NCBI GenBank assembly: GCA_965658445.1
Contig: CBFHSF010000005.1
Span: 1 to 64,000 of the forward strand
Reading direction: 5' to 3'
From: CBFHSF01 sp965658445
Lineage (GTDB): Bacteria > Bacteroidota > Bacteroidia > Flavobacteriales > Schleiferiaceae
Length of the DNA: 64,000 bases
The number at the start of each line of letters is the position of its first letter. Position 1 is the first letter of the stretch. Positions 52,003-60,212 of this stretch are shown piece after piece. The position numbers were made by a program, and so were the translations under genes. The notes under the pieces were generated by a model. That model searched no databases. It was given only the letters and a program-made list of their open reading frames with translations, and was not told the origin of the DNA.

Positions 52003-55000
52003 CGACATCCACCACTTGGGTGGAAAGGTAAATGAGAACGCGAGATTTTACGCGAAAGCCCGCCTGTATCAAAACATCCGAGTAGTCATTGAGTTGTTTT
52101 GTGTGCGATTTTTTGGCTTCACCCGTTTTGTAGTCAATGATGACCACATCGCCCTCCTCTGTAAAGACCAACCGGTCAGGACGCAACATGCCGCCATTGG
52201 GAATGAGCAAGTCCCTTTCGTCTAAAACTCGTACAGATTCTGAGTAGTAAGAGGCGAGGTCTGGATGGCTCTTTAAGCTGGCTTCAATATGCTTTATTTG
52301 CTGGGCTTCCGCCGAAGAAATCTCACCCCTTGCCAAGGCTTTTTCTACTTGTTTTTGAGATTGGAGCATGGAGTGAACCAAGGATCCCCAATAGCGAGGG
52401 GAAGTCTTTCCTTCCGTCCAGCCATCCGGTGCGGAAGAGGAGAGTTTTAGGCTGTCCATTCCGTGGGACATCAACCATTTTTTTCTCTCGGTGTTCACCT
52501 TTGCGGGTTCCGCTTTGGTGGAAGGGCTGGGGTTTCCAGATATCCATTCTTCACCACCTTGCGTTTGCGAAACAAATTTTCCTATCAAATCCTGAACGGG
52601 CAGGGTGTCTTTTGCGTTTTTCGCCGGAAAGGCATAGACGTATAATTGATCACAGGCACGGGTTAGCGCAACGTACAAGGTATTTACACTGTCAAAAACG
52701 GCTTGTGATAAAGCCTCTGTGTACGTTTCTAGGTATTCTCCTCCAATGGCTTCAGCGTTTTTAGAAGAAATGCCCATGTAGAAATCCAAAGAACCCAACT
52801 CATCGAGTTCTGTAGGCACCCAATCTCGAGTGTCATTTCTCATCAAATCCCATTTTATTTTGGGCGTGAAAACCACGGGGAATTGCAATCCTTTGGACTT
52901 GTGCATGGTAAGGATCTGGACGGCCTCAGAGTCTTCTGGCAAAGGAATGGTCTTTTTCTTTCCAACCTCCTCCCACCAAGAGAGAAAACCTGAAATAGAA
53001 CCGTCTTTGGAGCGTGTGTAATCAAGAGCCAAATCCAAGAATGACTGCAGGTATCCGTCCTCTTCCTTTAAAAGTCCAATGGCGTCTAGGCTGCTTTCCA
53101 ACAAGGCGAAAAGCGGTTTCCCCTTCCATTGTTCTAGGGAGAAAGCGGGATGCAGTTCCCTCCATTGTTCCCAAAATTCGGTGCCGGGCAATGGAATTAG
53201 TTTGGAAAAGAGGTCGTGTCTTTTTTCTTTGGGAATGGAAAACACCTCTGTGTAGGACTTTACAAAGTCCCAAACCCTTTCGCGCTCTACGCCGCGAGAA
53301 TACATTTTTAAAAAGTGTAAAGACCACTGTACCGCAGGAGAAGAATCTACAAAGAGGGCATCTCCGGAAACGACAGGGATTTCCCTTTTTAACAGAAATT
53401 GCACCGCTTCTCTGGCCTCAGAATTGGTTCTGAAGAGTAGACAGATATCTCGGTAATTGTAGGCTTTTTCAACGTTAACAAGGTTTTCAATTTGCGTGGC
53501 GACTTCAGAGAGAATTTCATCCGGCTCGTATTTTTCACGAAGTTGAACATTCACGTATCCACCGGGATCTTTGGCGGGGATTTGCGGGGCCTTTACGTAC
53601 AGGTCACTAAATTCTTCTCCTCCCAATTGATTTCCAATAAAGGAAAAGAGCTCGTTGTTGAAGTTTACAATTTCTGCTTTGGAGCGGAAGTTTTTCTCCA
53701 GGCGCAAAGTTTGTGATTCGGCTAGGAGAGAATGACCGTTGGCAAAGGTGATTTTTTGATTTTTTTCCTTTTTTGCCAGTCGCATAAACAAGCTGGCGTC
53801 TCCACCGCGCCAAGCGTAAATGGATTGCTTGGCATCTCCCACCAGCAAGCAAGAGCCACTTTCTGACAATGCGTTATTGATCAGCGGCAGTAAATTGGTG
53901 AACTGCAGAAAGCTGGTATCCTGAAATTCATCGATAAAGAAATGCTTGTACCTCTCTCCCAGTCTTTCGTATACATAGGGAGTGGGCTGGTCCTTTATTT
54001 GCTCATTGAGCAGTTGATTGAAATCGGAAATGGGGAGCTTTTGCTGTTCAATTTTTAACTCATCCCACGCCTGACTAATTTCGTTGATAAGCGCCAGACC
54101 AAAAATGCTTTTTTGAATGGTGGAATAGAGCAGATAAAGAGGCGCATTGTTTTCTATCCAATTCTGACCCCTTTCCAAGAGATCTATGATTTGAGGCGCG
54201 ATGGCTTCGATTTGATTTTTTTCTGCGGCCGTTGCCTTCCCCCCAAAATACTTTCCATCAAAGAATGCCAGCGTCGTCTTTACTAATGGGCTCATGTCCA
54301 AGTTTCCCCATTTTTTGAAAGTACTGGGGATTCCACCACGAGACCCAGAATGAAAGGCAGAGGGTTCAATGCCCTCAATAAGCTGCAACCCCTCCTTGGC
54401 CAACGCTTCAAACTCCGCTTTGAGCCGCGCTCGATTTTCAGAAATCTTTTTTTGAGCCTCTAGAAAGCTAGACAACTCTTGTTTCTTGAGCTCCTGAAGG
54501 GGTTGGATGCTATTTTCTTCGTTGATAATAGACGAAATTTCCAAGAGCGGGCGTTCTACCTTCCACGATTTGTTGTTCTTCAATTGTTCCTTGACGTAGG
54601 TCATAAGGGCCTTAGTCAACTCCGGGTTTTCACCCACCTTGGACAGTACGTTTTCTATGGCCTCTAGGCGCATTTGTTTGACATCCAATTCTATTTCAAA
54701 GGCATGAGGCAACTTTAGGTCGTGCGCAAAGGTTCTGATTACTTTATGAGTGAAGTAGTCAATGGTAGAAATGGAAAAGGAATGGTAGTTGTGAAGAATG
54801 TCCGTTCGCATGGCCAGGGCGCGGGCTTGGAGGTTTTCAAAAGAAAGCTGAGTTTTTTCTTCAATAAAAGCCACTTCACCGTCTCGATTTCCCTCCACCA
54901 TGCGATCCAAGGTGGCCAAAATGCGTTCCTTCATTTCGGCGGCGGCCTTATTGGTAAATGTAATGGCCAAAACGCGCTGGTAAAAGTCGGGTTGAGGACT

Positions 55001-55114
55001 TGCAAGACAGAGAGATAGATATTGAACGACTAACTGAAATGTCTTTCCAGAACCCGCCGAAGCATCAAAGAGAGAAAAAGGTGTTTTTTGGGTCATTTGT
55101 AGGGATTCATTCAC
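51992..55114 (-). CDS. addA: UvrD/RecB-family helicase-nuclease, AddA-like
   Basis: A 1040-residue DNA-repair protein. Walker A is in ASAGSGKTF (18-26), motif Ia is AITFTNKAAAEMKERI, motif II FIDEFQDTSFLQF, motif III GDAKQSIYAWRGGD, and motif V/VI regions ILTMHKSKGLQFPVVF and TLYVALTRACDQLYVYA. The C-terminal PD-(D/E)XK nuclease (about 900-1020) has RPDRLVF and IDYKTGEA. It should process double-strand ends for RecA loading. The usual AddB partner is not in this window. Starts at 55114 and 55096 are both possible. The gene symbol is by domain architecture. Confidence 0.85.
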   Translation of the reverse strand: MNESLQMTQKTPFSLFDASAGSGKTFQLVVQYLSLCLASPQPDFYQRVLAITFTNKAAAEMKERILATLDRMVEGNRDGEVAFIEEKTQLSFENLQARALAMRTDILHNYHSFSISTIDYFTHKVIRTFAHDLKLPHAFEIELDVKQMRLEAIENVLSKVGENPELTKALMTYVKEQLKNNKSWKVERPLLEISSIINEENSIQPLQELKKQELSSFLEAQKKISENRARLKAEFEALAKEGLQLIEGIEPSAFHSGSRGGIPSTFKKWGNLDMSPLVKTTLAFFDGKYFGGKATAAEKNQIEAIAPQIIDLLERGQNWIENNAPLYLLYSTIQKSIFGLALINEISQAWDELKIEQQKLPISDFNQLLNEQIKDQPTPYVYERLGERYKHFFIDEFQDTSFLQFTNLLPLINNALSESGSCLLVGDAKQSIYAWRGGDASLFMRLAKKEKNQKITFANGHSLLAESQTLRLEKNFRSKAEIVNFNNELFSFIGNQLGGEEFSDLYVKAPQIPAKDPGGYVNVQLREKYEPDEILSEVATQIENLVNVEKAYNYRDICLLFRTNSEAREAVQFLLKREIPVVSGDALFVDSSPAVQWSLHFLKMYSRGVERERVWDFVKSYTEVFSIPKEKRHDLFSKLIPLPGTEFWEQWRELHPAFSLEQWKGKPLFALLESSLDAIGLLKEEDGYLQSFLDLALDYTRSKDGSISGFLSWWEEVGKKKTIPLPEDSEAVQILTMHKSKGLQFPVVFTPKIKWDLMRNDTRDWVPTELDELGSLDFYMGISSKNAEAIGGEYLETYTEALSQAVFDSVNTLYVALTRACDQLYVYAFPAKNAKDTLPVQDLIGKFVSQTQGGEEWISGNPSPSTKAEPAKVNTERKKWLMSHGMDSLKLSSSAPDGWTEGKTSPRYWGSLVHSMLQSQKQVEKALARGEISSAEAQQIKHIEASLKSHPDLASYYSESVRVLDERDLLIPNGGMLRPDRLVFTEEGDVVIIDYKTGEAKKSHTKQLNDYSDVLIQAGFRVKSRVLIYLSTQVVDVVSW

Positions 55115-55163
55115 AGATGGAAAGTTATTTAAAAATTGGAGAATACAGGCTAGAGAGGATTGT

Positions 55164-55171
55164 TATCTTTG
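55164..55171 (+). promoter_or_regulatory. Candidate -7 element (TATCTTTG) of the DUF5686 gene
   Basis: TATCTTTG fits TAnnTTTG and ends 14 nt before the ATG at 55186. A possible -33 TTG at 55136 has a long 25-bp spacer. Confidence 0.5.
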
Positions 55172-55185
55172 GTTGAGAATAAGCG

Positions 55186-57624
55186 ATGTTTACATTGACA
55201 AAATATAGGTCACTACTCATTTTTTTGCTTTGCGCTATGAGCTTTGTTTCCTCCCATGCGCAGGTGGTCAAAGGCCGGGTTTTGGATGCCACAAATGGCG
55301 ATCCGCTTCCCATGGTAAACATTGTCTATGATGCCAAAAACCAAAAGGGGGTAGCCACAGATGAAGATGGCTACTTTACCATTCCCAACAAAAGAGAAAT
55401 CGTAGAAATTCAAGTTTCCTTTATTGGATATCAAAGCGTAAGCTTTTCCAAGCTGGACATTCCCTTGGGCGGAACGTGGACTATTTTGCTCAAACCTTCC
55501 AATGAAACCCTCAACGAAATTGACGTACAGGCGGGAGAGAATCCAGCCCTGAGAATCGTCAGGAACTGTATAGACAACAAGGACATCAACGACCCCAAAC
55601 GCATGAAGTCCTACTACTACCGAAGCTACAACAAGAACGTCCTTACCTATGACTTGAGCACGGATTCTCTGGCTACGGCTCAAGATTCCGTGAAGTGGCT
55701 AAAGGATGTAGAAAACTCCAAGACCAATCACCTTTTGGTCATAGAATCGGTTACCAAGAAATTTTTTAAAGCACCGAATCATCAAAAAGAAGTGGTGGTG
55801 GGAACGAAGATTTCCGGATTTAAAGAGCCCAATTTTGGAATGATTCCCAATGACATTGCGCATTTTGGATTTTACGATAACACAATCAAACTCACCAACA
55901 AAACGTTTTTAAACCCGGTGGCGGATGGCGCCGATGACAATTACGCCTATTTGCTCAAGGACACGATTTTTGGAAAGAATGGGGACACCACTTTTATCAT
56001 GGATTACTTTCCCCGTCCCGGTGCCAACTTTGAAGGGTTTACGGGCGTGTTGCACATCAACTCCCACCACTGGGCCATTGAATACGTGACCGCCGAGCCC
56101 TATGACCGCGGTAAGATTTACCTCTACATAGAACAGAAGTACGAGCTACAGCCCAATGACGTCTGGTTTCCGCGCCAGTTAAATTTTGAATTGACCCTAG
56201 AAAAAGTTCCCTTCCGCAAGCAAGGTGCGGTCATGAAGGGGAAAACCTTTTTGGACAGTATAGAAATTGGAATGGACATTCCGGATGAGGTATTTACCCT
56301 CATGGAAGTGGAGCTCGACAAAAAAGCGGCCAAGGTCTCTGATGATTTTTGGGTCAAAAACAGAAAAGAAGCGCTTTCTGTAAAGGAGGTGGCAACCTAT
56401 GACAAGATGGACAAGGTGGGGGAGAAGTATGCATTTGACTTTTTGCTCAAGTCTTCAAGACATGCCTACAAAGGGTTTATTGCATTGGGGCCGATTAACG
56501 TAGAGGCTAAAAAGCTGTTTGCCTACAACGATTACGAGGGGCTGCGATTAGGAGCCGGACTGTACACCAATGAAGAAGTTTCTGAATTTTGGTCCATAGG
56601 CGGGTACTTTGGGTATGGATTTAACGACAAGGCGTGGAAGTACGGAGGTAAATTGGAATTGACCTTAGACAGAGAAAATGAGGTCAAGTGGTTTGTAGAA
56701 TATCAAAACGATGTAATCAATCCAGGCGCCATCAATCTGTATTATTGGAGACGAGCCAACTTCGCTACCCAGTTCTTCAATACCAATATGGATTTATACG
56801 AGAGACGATCTACTTCCCTGGATTTTAGATTGTACAAGTACAGCCAGTTTAGAATTGGATTTGGACAACACATTCACAAGACGACCTACAATTATCAGTT
56901 TACTCCCATTGATGCTGACCCCGATAATTCGCAGACGTACATTACCACGGAGGCGCGTTTTAATTGGAGGTTCCTCTACAAGGAGAGACTGACCAATAAC
57001 TTTGGCCAAAGGATTTCAATGGGGAGTAAGTATCCAGTAATTAACGTGACGTATGCCCATGGATTTAAGGGCATGTGGGAAGGTCAGTTCAATTACAACA
57101 AAATTGAGTTGGGTGTTCAATGGGATCACTACACACCTCAGCTAGGACGAACGATAATCACCTTTGAAGCGGGACTTATTGATCAACCCGTTCCCTATTC
57201 TTTAGCCTTTGGGGGAAGACCGAGTTACAACCCCTCGTTTAGTGTTTTTGTGAAGAACACCTTCCAAACCATGCGGTTTAATGAGTTTGCTTCAGATCAA
57301 TACGCGTCGCTATTTTTCTTGCATGACTTTGGTCCCTTGCTGTTGAGGTCTGGTTGGTTTAAGCCCGAAATTAGATACGTTCAAGGGATTAGCTTTGGTT
57401 CGTTACAAAACCCCGAGTTCCACCAGACATTGAACCTCAAGACTTTGGAAGATGGCTTTTTTGAGTCCGGACTTATCGTTGACAACCTCATTCGAATTAA
57501 CGTGCTCAACACGGGATATTTTGGAATTGGTGCCGGTGCCTTTTACCGCTATGGAGCCAACCACCTCCCCAATCCATCAGACAACTGGACCTTCAAGTTT
57601 GCCTTTATGTATTCGGTAAATTAA
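55186..57624 (+). CDS. DUF5686 outer-membrane protein with carboxypeptidase-regulatory-like domain
   Basis: An 812-residue protein: signal peptide (about 1-25, ending SSHAQ), a CarboxypepD_reg-like beta-sandwich (about 26-110; VKGRVLDATNGDPLPMVNI, VSFIGYQSV), then a DUF5686 region (about 115-812) that ends as a beta-barrel (YRYGANHLPNPSDNWTFKFAFMYSVN). It resembles TonB receptors at the N-terminus but has no plug. The family is widespread in Bacteroidota; no function is established. It has its own promoter and stands alone, divergent from addA. Confidence 0.82.
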   Translation: MFTLTKYRSLLIFLLCAMSFVSSHAQVVKGRVLDATNGDPLPMVNIVYDAKNQKGVATDEDGYFTIPNKREIVEIQVSFIGYQSVSFSKLDIPLGGTWTILLKPSNETLNEIDVQAGENPALRIVRNCIDNKDINDPKRMKSYYYRSYNKNVLTYDLSTDSLATAQDSVKWLKDVENSKTNHLLVIESVTKKFFKAPNHQKEVVVGTKISGFKEPNFGMIPNDIAHFGFYDNTIKLTNKTFLNPVADGADDNYAYLLKDTIFGKNGDTTFIMDYFPRPGANFEGFTGVLHINSHHWAIEYVTAEPYDRGKIYLYIEQKYELQPNDVWFPRQLNFELTLEKVPFRKQGAVMKGKTFLDSIEIGMDIPDEVFTLMEVELDKKAAKVSDDFWVKNRKEALSVKEVATYDKMDKVGEKYAFDFLLKSSRHAYKGFIALGPINVEAKKLFAYNDYEGLRLGAGLYTNEEVSEFWSIGGYFGYGFNDKAWKYGGKLELTLDRENEVKWFVEYQNDVINPGAINLYYWRRANFATQFFNTNMDLYERRSTSLDFRLYKYSQFRIGFGQHIHKTTYNYQFTPIDADPDNSQTYITTEARFNWRFLYKERLTNNFGQRISMGSKYPVINVTYAHGFKGMWEGQFNYNKIELGVQWDHYTPQLGRTIITFEAGLIDQPVPYSLAFGGRPSYNPSFSVFVKNTFQTMRFNEFASDQYASLFFLHDFGPLLLRSGWFKPEIRYVQGISFGSLQNPEFHQTLNLKTLEDGFFESGLIVDNLIRINVLNTGYFGIGAGAFYRYGANHLPNPSDNWTFKFAFMYSVN

Positions 57625-57655
57625 TGTTGGGATAAACAAAATCAATGGCTTTGCC

Positions 57656-57686
57656 TTTGGCTCACATCTTTTATCTCTTAGATTTG
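57656..57686 (+). promoter_or_regulatory. Candidate promoter of the superoxide dismutase gene (TTTG-N19-TAGATTTG)
   Basis: TTTG at 57656-57659 and TAGATTTG at 57679-57686 with a 19-bp spacer, 59 bp before the ATG. A textbook match to the Bacteroidota consensus. Confidence 0.75.
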
Positions 57687-57745
57687 TTACGATAACTAGA
57701 AATGGTTAGTCCAAAAAATAATTAATAACTAATAACACCAATATT

Positions 57746-58351
57746 ATGAGTTTTGAATTACCAGCATTACCCTATGCCCACGATGCTTTAGAGCCCAATA
57801 TAGACGCACAAACCATGGAGATTCACCATGGAAAGCACCACGCAGGATACACCGCTAAGCTCAACGCTGCCATTGAAGGAACTGACATGGCCGGAAAGAG
57901 CATTGAGGATCTTCTTACCAATCACACAGACAACGCAGCCATCCGCAACAACGGTGGAGGTTACTACAACCACTGTTTGTTCTGGGAAGTGATGGGACCC
58001 AATGGAGGAGGCGCTCCTTCAGGAGAGTTAGCAGATGCCATCAACTCTGCCTTCGGATCATTTGAAGCCTTTAAAGATGCATTCTCTAATGCAGCGGCTA
58101 CACAGTTTGGTTCTGGATGGGCTTGGCTATGTGTAAACAAAGGAGGATCTGTAGAAGTGTGTTCTACGCCAAACCAAGACAACCCATTGATGCCCAATTC
58201 AGGTTGCAACGGAATGCCCATTTTGGGAATTGACGTTTGGGAACACGCATACTACCTAAAATATCAAAACCGTCGTCCGGATTACATCAATGCGTTCTTT
58301 AACGTGGTAAACTGGGATGAGGTTAGCAAGCGATACGCTGCCAATAAATAA
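57746..58351 (+). CDS. sodA: Superoxide dismutase, Mn-type by key residues
   Basis: A 201-residue Fe/Mn superoxide dismutase. Metal ligands are His27, His76, Asp163 and His167 (DVWEHAYY). The residue four before the second ligand is Gly72 (NNGGGYYNH), as in MnSOD (Gln in FeSOD), and Gln144 in PNQDNP supplies the outer-sphere glutamine from the C-terminal domain as in MnSOD. Mn or cambialistic use is therefore likelier than strict Fe use. The Gln-to-Asp loop is two residues shorter than in E. coli SodA. It is cytoplasmic, with its own promoter and terminator. Confidence 0.9.
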   Translation: MSFELPALPYAHDALEPNIDAQTMEIHHGKHHAGYTAKLNAAIEGTDMAGKSIEDLLTNHTDNAAIRNNGGGYYNHCLFWEVMGPNGGGAPSGELADAINSAFGSFEAFKDAFSNAAATQFGSGWAWLCVNKGGSVEVCSTPNQDNPLMPNSGCNGMPILGIDVWEHAYYLKYQNRRPDYINAFFNVVNWDEVSKRYAANK

Positions 58352-58372
58352 TTTATTGCACGAATAAGTTAG

Positions 58373-58404
58373 AAGCCGCTGGTATTTTGCAGCGGCTTTT
58401 TTTT
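58373..58404 (+). terminator. Rho-independent terminator after the superoxide dismutase gene
   Basis: AAGCCGCTG (58373-58381) pairs with CAGCGGCTT (58390-58398), then a run of T. Confidence 0.9.
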
Positions 58405-58407
58405 GCC

Positions 58408-59454
58408 CTAATTCTCCGAAAAAATCTTGGAAAAACTCTGCTTGGAAAGTGGCTTGTGCAAGAATTGATACACGTTGGGGAAGTTGATGGCTCGCATCAC
58501 ATCCTCGTTGTGGAGACTTGAGGTGAGAATAATCACCGGGATATCTGGGCGTGTTTGATTCAAAATTTCCACCACCTCAAAACCTGAAATCTTAGGCATG
58601 TTGAGATCGGAAATCACCAAGTCGTACTCCCCATTCTGGATCTTGTCAATGGCGTGGCCTATGAGACTCGAAATTTCAATTTGCACGTTGGGGTAATACC
58701 TCTCAATCATGCTCCTCACAATTTTGAGTTGGATGTCATCATCATCCAAAAACATGATTTTAAACGTGTCTTTGGCGTTCTGAATGTATCGGAAGCGATA
58801 GTCCTTATTTCCCTTGTAATTGTTCAATCGACCGGCCACTAAGCGAATGATGCGCTCTATTTCATTGATCTGAAACTTGAGGTCCTGAACCACTTGGTTG
58901 TTGTTGGGAATCTCATCTTCTAACTGATCAATAATCCCCATAACGTTGGAGAGAGGACCGCGAATGTGGTGAGAGTTTAGGATGGAAATCTCTTTGAAGA
59001 GGTCGTCCTGACTGTTGATTTTCTTTCCAAAAACTTCTCTTTCTATGGAGAGTTTTTCGGAACGAGTTATGGTGGTTTTTAAAGAGGTAGAAAGTGCTTC
59101 CGGCGATAAGGGCCTCACGATGTAATCATCGGCACCAAACATGATTCCGCTTTTGATGTCATCGGCAGAAGCCGTGTCTGTAATAAACAAAAGTGGGGTA
59201 GTGGTGTAGACGGGGTTTTTTCGAAAAATCTGAGCAAAGTCAAGACCTGTAAAGTGCTTGTCTAGATTGAGATCACAGATAACTGCGTCCACGGTGGGCT
59301 CGTTTTCTAAAAACACCAAAGCTTCATTTCCCGAGGAGAAACATTCAATTACGTATTGCAGATTGCTCAAAGCCGTAACGACTTCTTGGTTTTCTTCCTT
59401 GGATTGATTGATCAGTACAATCCTAGAGTACTGGTACTGGGCATGTGGTGGCAT
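58408..59454 (-). CDS. Receiver-DHp-receiver signalling protein lacking an ATPase domain
   Basis: A 348-residue cytoplasmic protein. REC1 (about 10-130) has phospho-acceptor Asp61 and Thr93, but the usual Lys is Arg114 (IVRPLSP). The middle (about 150-212) is a histidine-kinase dimerisation helix pair with His162 in NSHHIRGPLSNVMGII. There is no N, G1 or G2 box, so no ATP-binding domain. REC2 (about 230-348) is complete: acidic LDDDD (236-240), Asp283, Thr311 and Lys334 in LHKPLSK. No DNA-binding output is present. It could act as a phosphorelay hub or as a dominant partner for another kinase. Confidence 0.8.
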   Translation of the reverse strand: MPPHAQYQYSRIVLINQSKEENQEVVTALSNLQYVIECFSSGNEALVFLENEPTVDAVICDLNLDKHFTGLDFAQIFRKNPVYTTTPLLFITDTASADDIKSGIMFGADDYIVRPLSPEALSTSLKTTITRSEKLSIEREVFGKKINSQDDLFKEISILNSHHIRGPLSNVMGIIDQLEDEIPNNNQVVQDLKFQINEIERIIRLVAGRLNNYKGNKDYRFRYIQNAKDTFKIMFLDDDDIQLKIVRSMIERYYPNVQIEISSLIGHAIDKIQNGEYDLVISDLNMPKISGFEVVEILNQTRPDIPVIILTSSLHNEDVMRAINFPNVYQFLHKPLSKQSFSKIFSEN

Positions 59455-59626
59455 AGGCGTATCAATTCGGTGGCTTAATAAATAGCCTAGGTAATCTGGG
59501 AAGGTGGTTTGGTGGTCTTAAGGTAGTAAACTTTTTGAATTTGCCTACTTCAAACCCTCCCCTAAACGTTTTTGTCTACGGCTCATTTACAGGAATGTGG
59601 GATGTAAAGGGTCGAAAAATCGAAGG

Positions 59627-60109
59627 TTACTTCTTGTCGTAACCCGGGCGAACCAAGTTGAGGTCGGGCTGAGCAATTTTCACCACCTTAAAGTACATCT
59701 GAGTCTTTGTAGCGGCAACTCCCTTTTGGTTGAAAATTCCGTTATTCATCAACTCAATAAGGTGATCGTTGTCTCTACATTGTACGTGTACTTCCAAATC
59801 ATATTCTCCAGAAATCAGGGCCAAGAAAGAAACTTCAGGCACTTCAGATATGGCCTTAGAAACTTCTTCAACCACCTCTACGGGTTGTACCTTGATGAGA
59901 ATGTTGGCATAGGAGTGAAATCCAATTTGGTTGGGGTCCACCATGCCGATGACCCTGAGGGTTTCGTCATCCAAAAGACGAGTTACGCGATTTCTAATGG
60001 TTCCTACAGAAACGTTTAAGTCCTTGGCGATGTCCGTAAAACTCTTACGGCCATCGGATTGCAACTGATGAAGGATTTGAAAATCTAGATCGTCAATACT
60101 GGAATGCAT
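59627..60109 (-). CDS. Lrp/AsnC-family transcriptional regulator
   Basis: A 160-residue feast/famine regulator: N-terminal helix-turn-helix (about 5-60; LDFQILHQLQSDGRKSFTDIAKDLNVSVGTIRNRVTRLL) and a C-terminal RAM ligand-binding domain (about 68-150; VPEVSFLALISGEYDLEVHVQCRD). Family members bind amino acids and assemble into octamers that regulate amino-acid metabolism. The target is not evident. A candidate -7 box is upstream; cls is divergent. Confidence 0.92.
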   Translation of the reverse strand: MHSSIDDLDFQILHQLQSDGRKSFTDIAKDLNVSVGTIRNRVTRLLDDETLRVIGMVDPNQIGFHSYANILIKVQPVEVVEEVSKAISEVPEVSFLALISGEYDLEVHVQCRDNDHLIELMNNGIFNQKGVAATKTQMYFKVVKIAQPDLNLVRPGYDKK

Positions 60110-60129
60110 GCTGTGGATTTTAGGTGTTC

Positions 60130-60164
60130 CAAAAATAATGATTTCTACCTAATGTTTTACCAAA
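60130..60164 (-). promoter_or_regulatory. Candidate promoter of the Lrp-type gene (TTTG-N23-TATTTTTG)
   Basis: On the minus strand, TTTG (60164-60161) and TATTTTTG (60137-60130) are 23 bp apart, ending 20 nt before the ATG at 60109. Confidence 0.5.
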
Positions 60165-60212
60165 TATTCATCGTACCCTATACATACAAAGGCAATTGTT
60201 TACATTAGGGGA

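Noticed and set aside
53022..53433. Antisense and alternate-frame ORFs inside the AddA-like gene
   Set aside because: The sense frame shows continuous helicase motifs, so these are shadows.
57746..58351. Fe-type superoxide dismutase
   Set aside because: Gly72 and Gln144 occupy the positions diagnostic of the Mn type.
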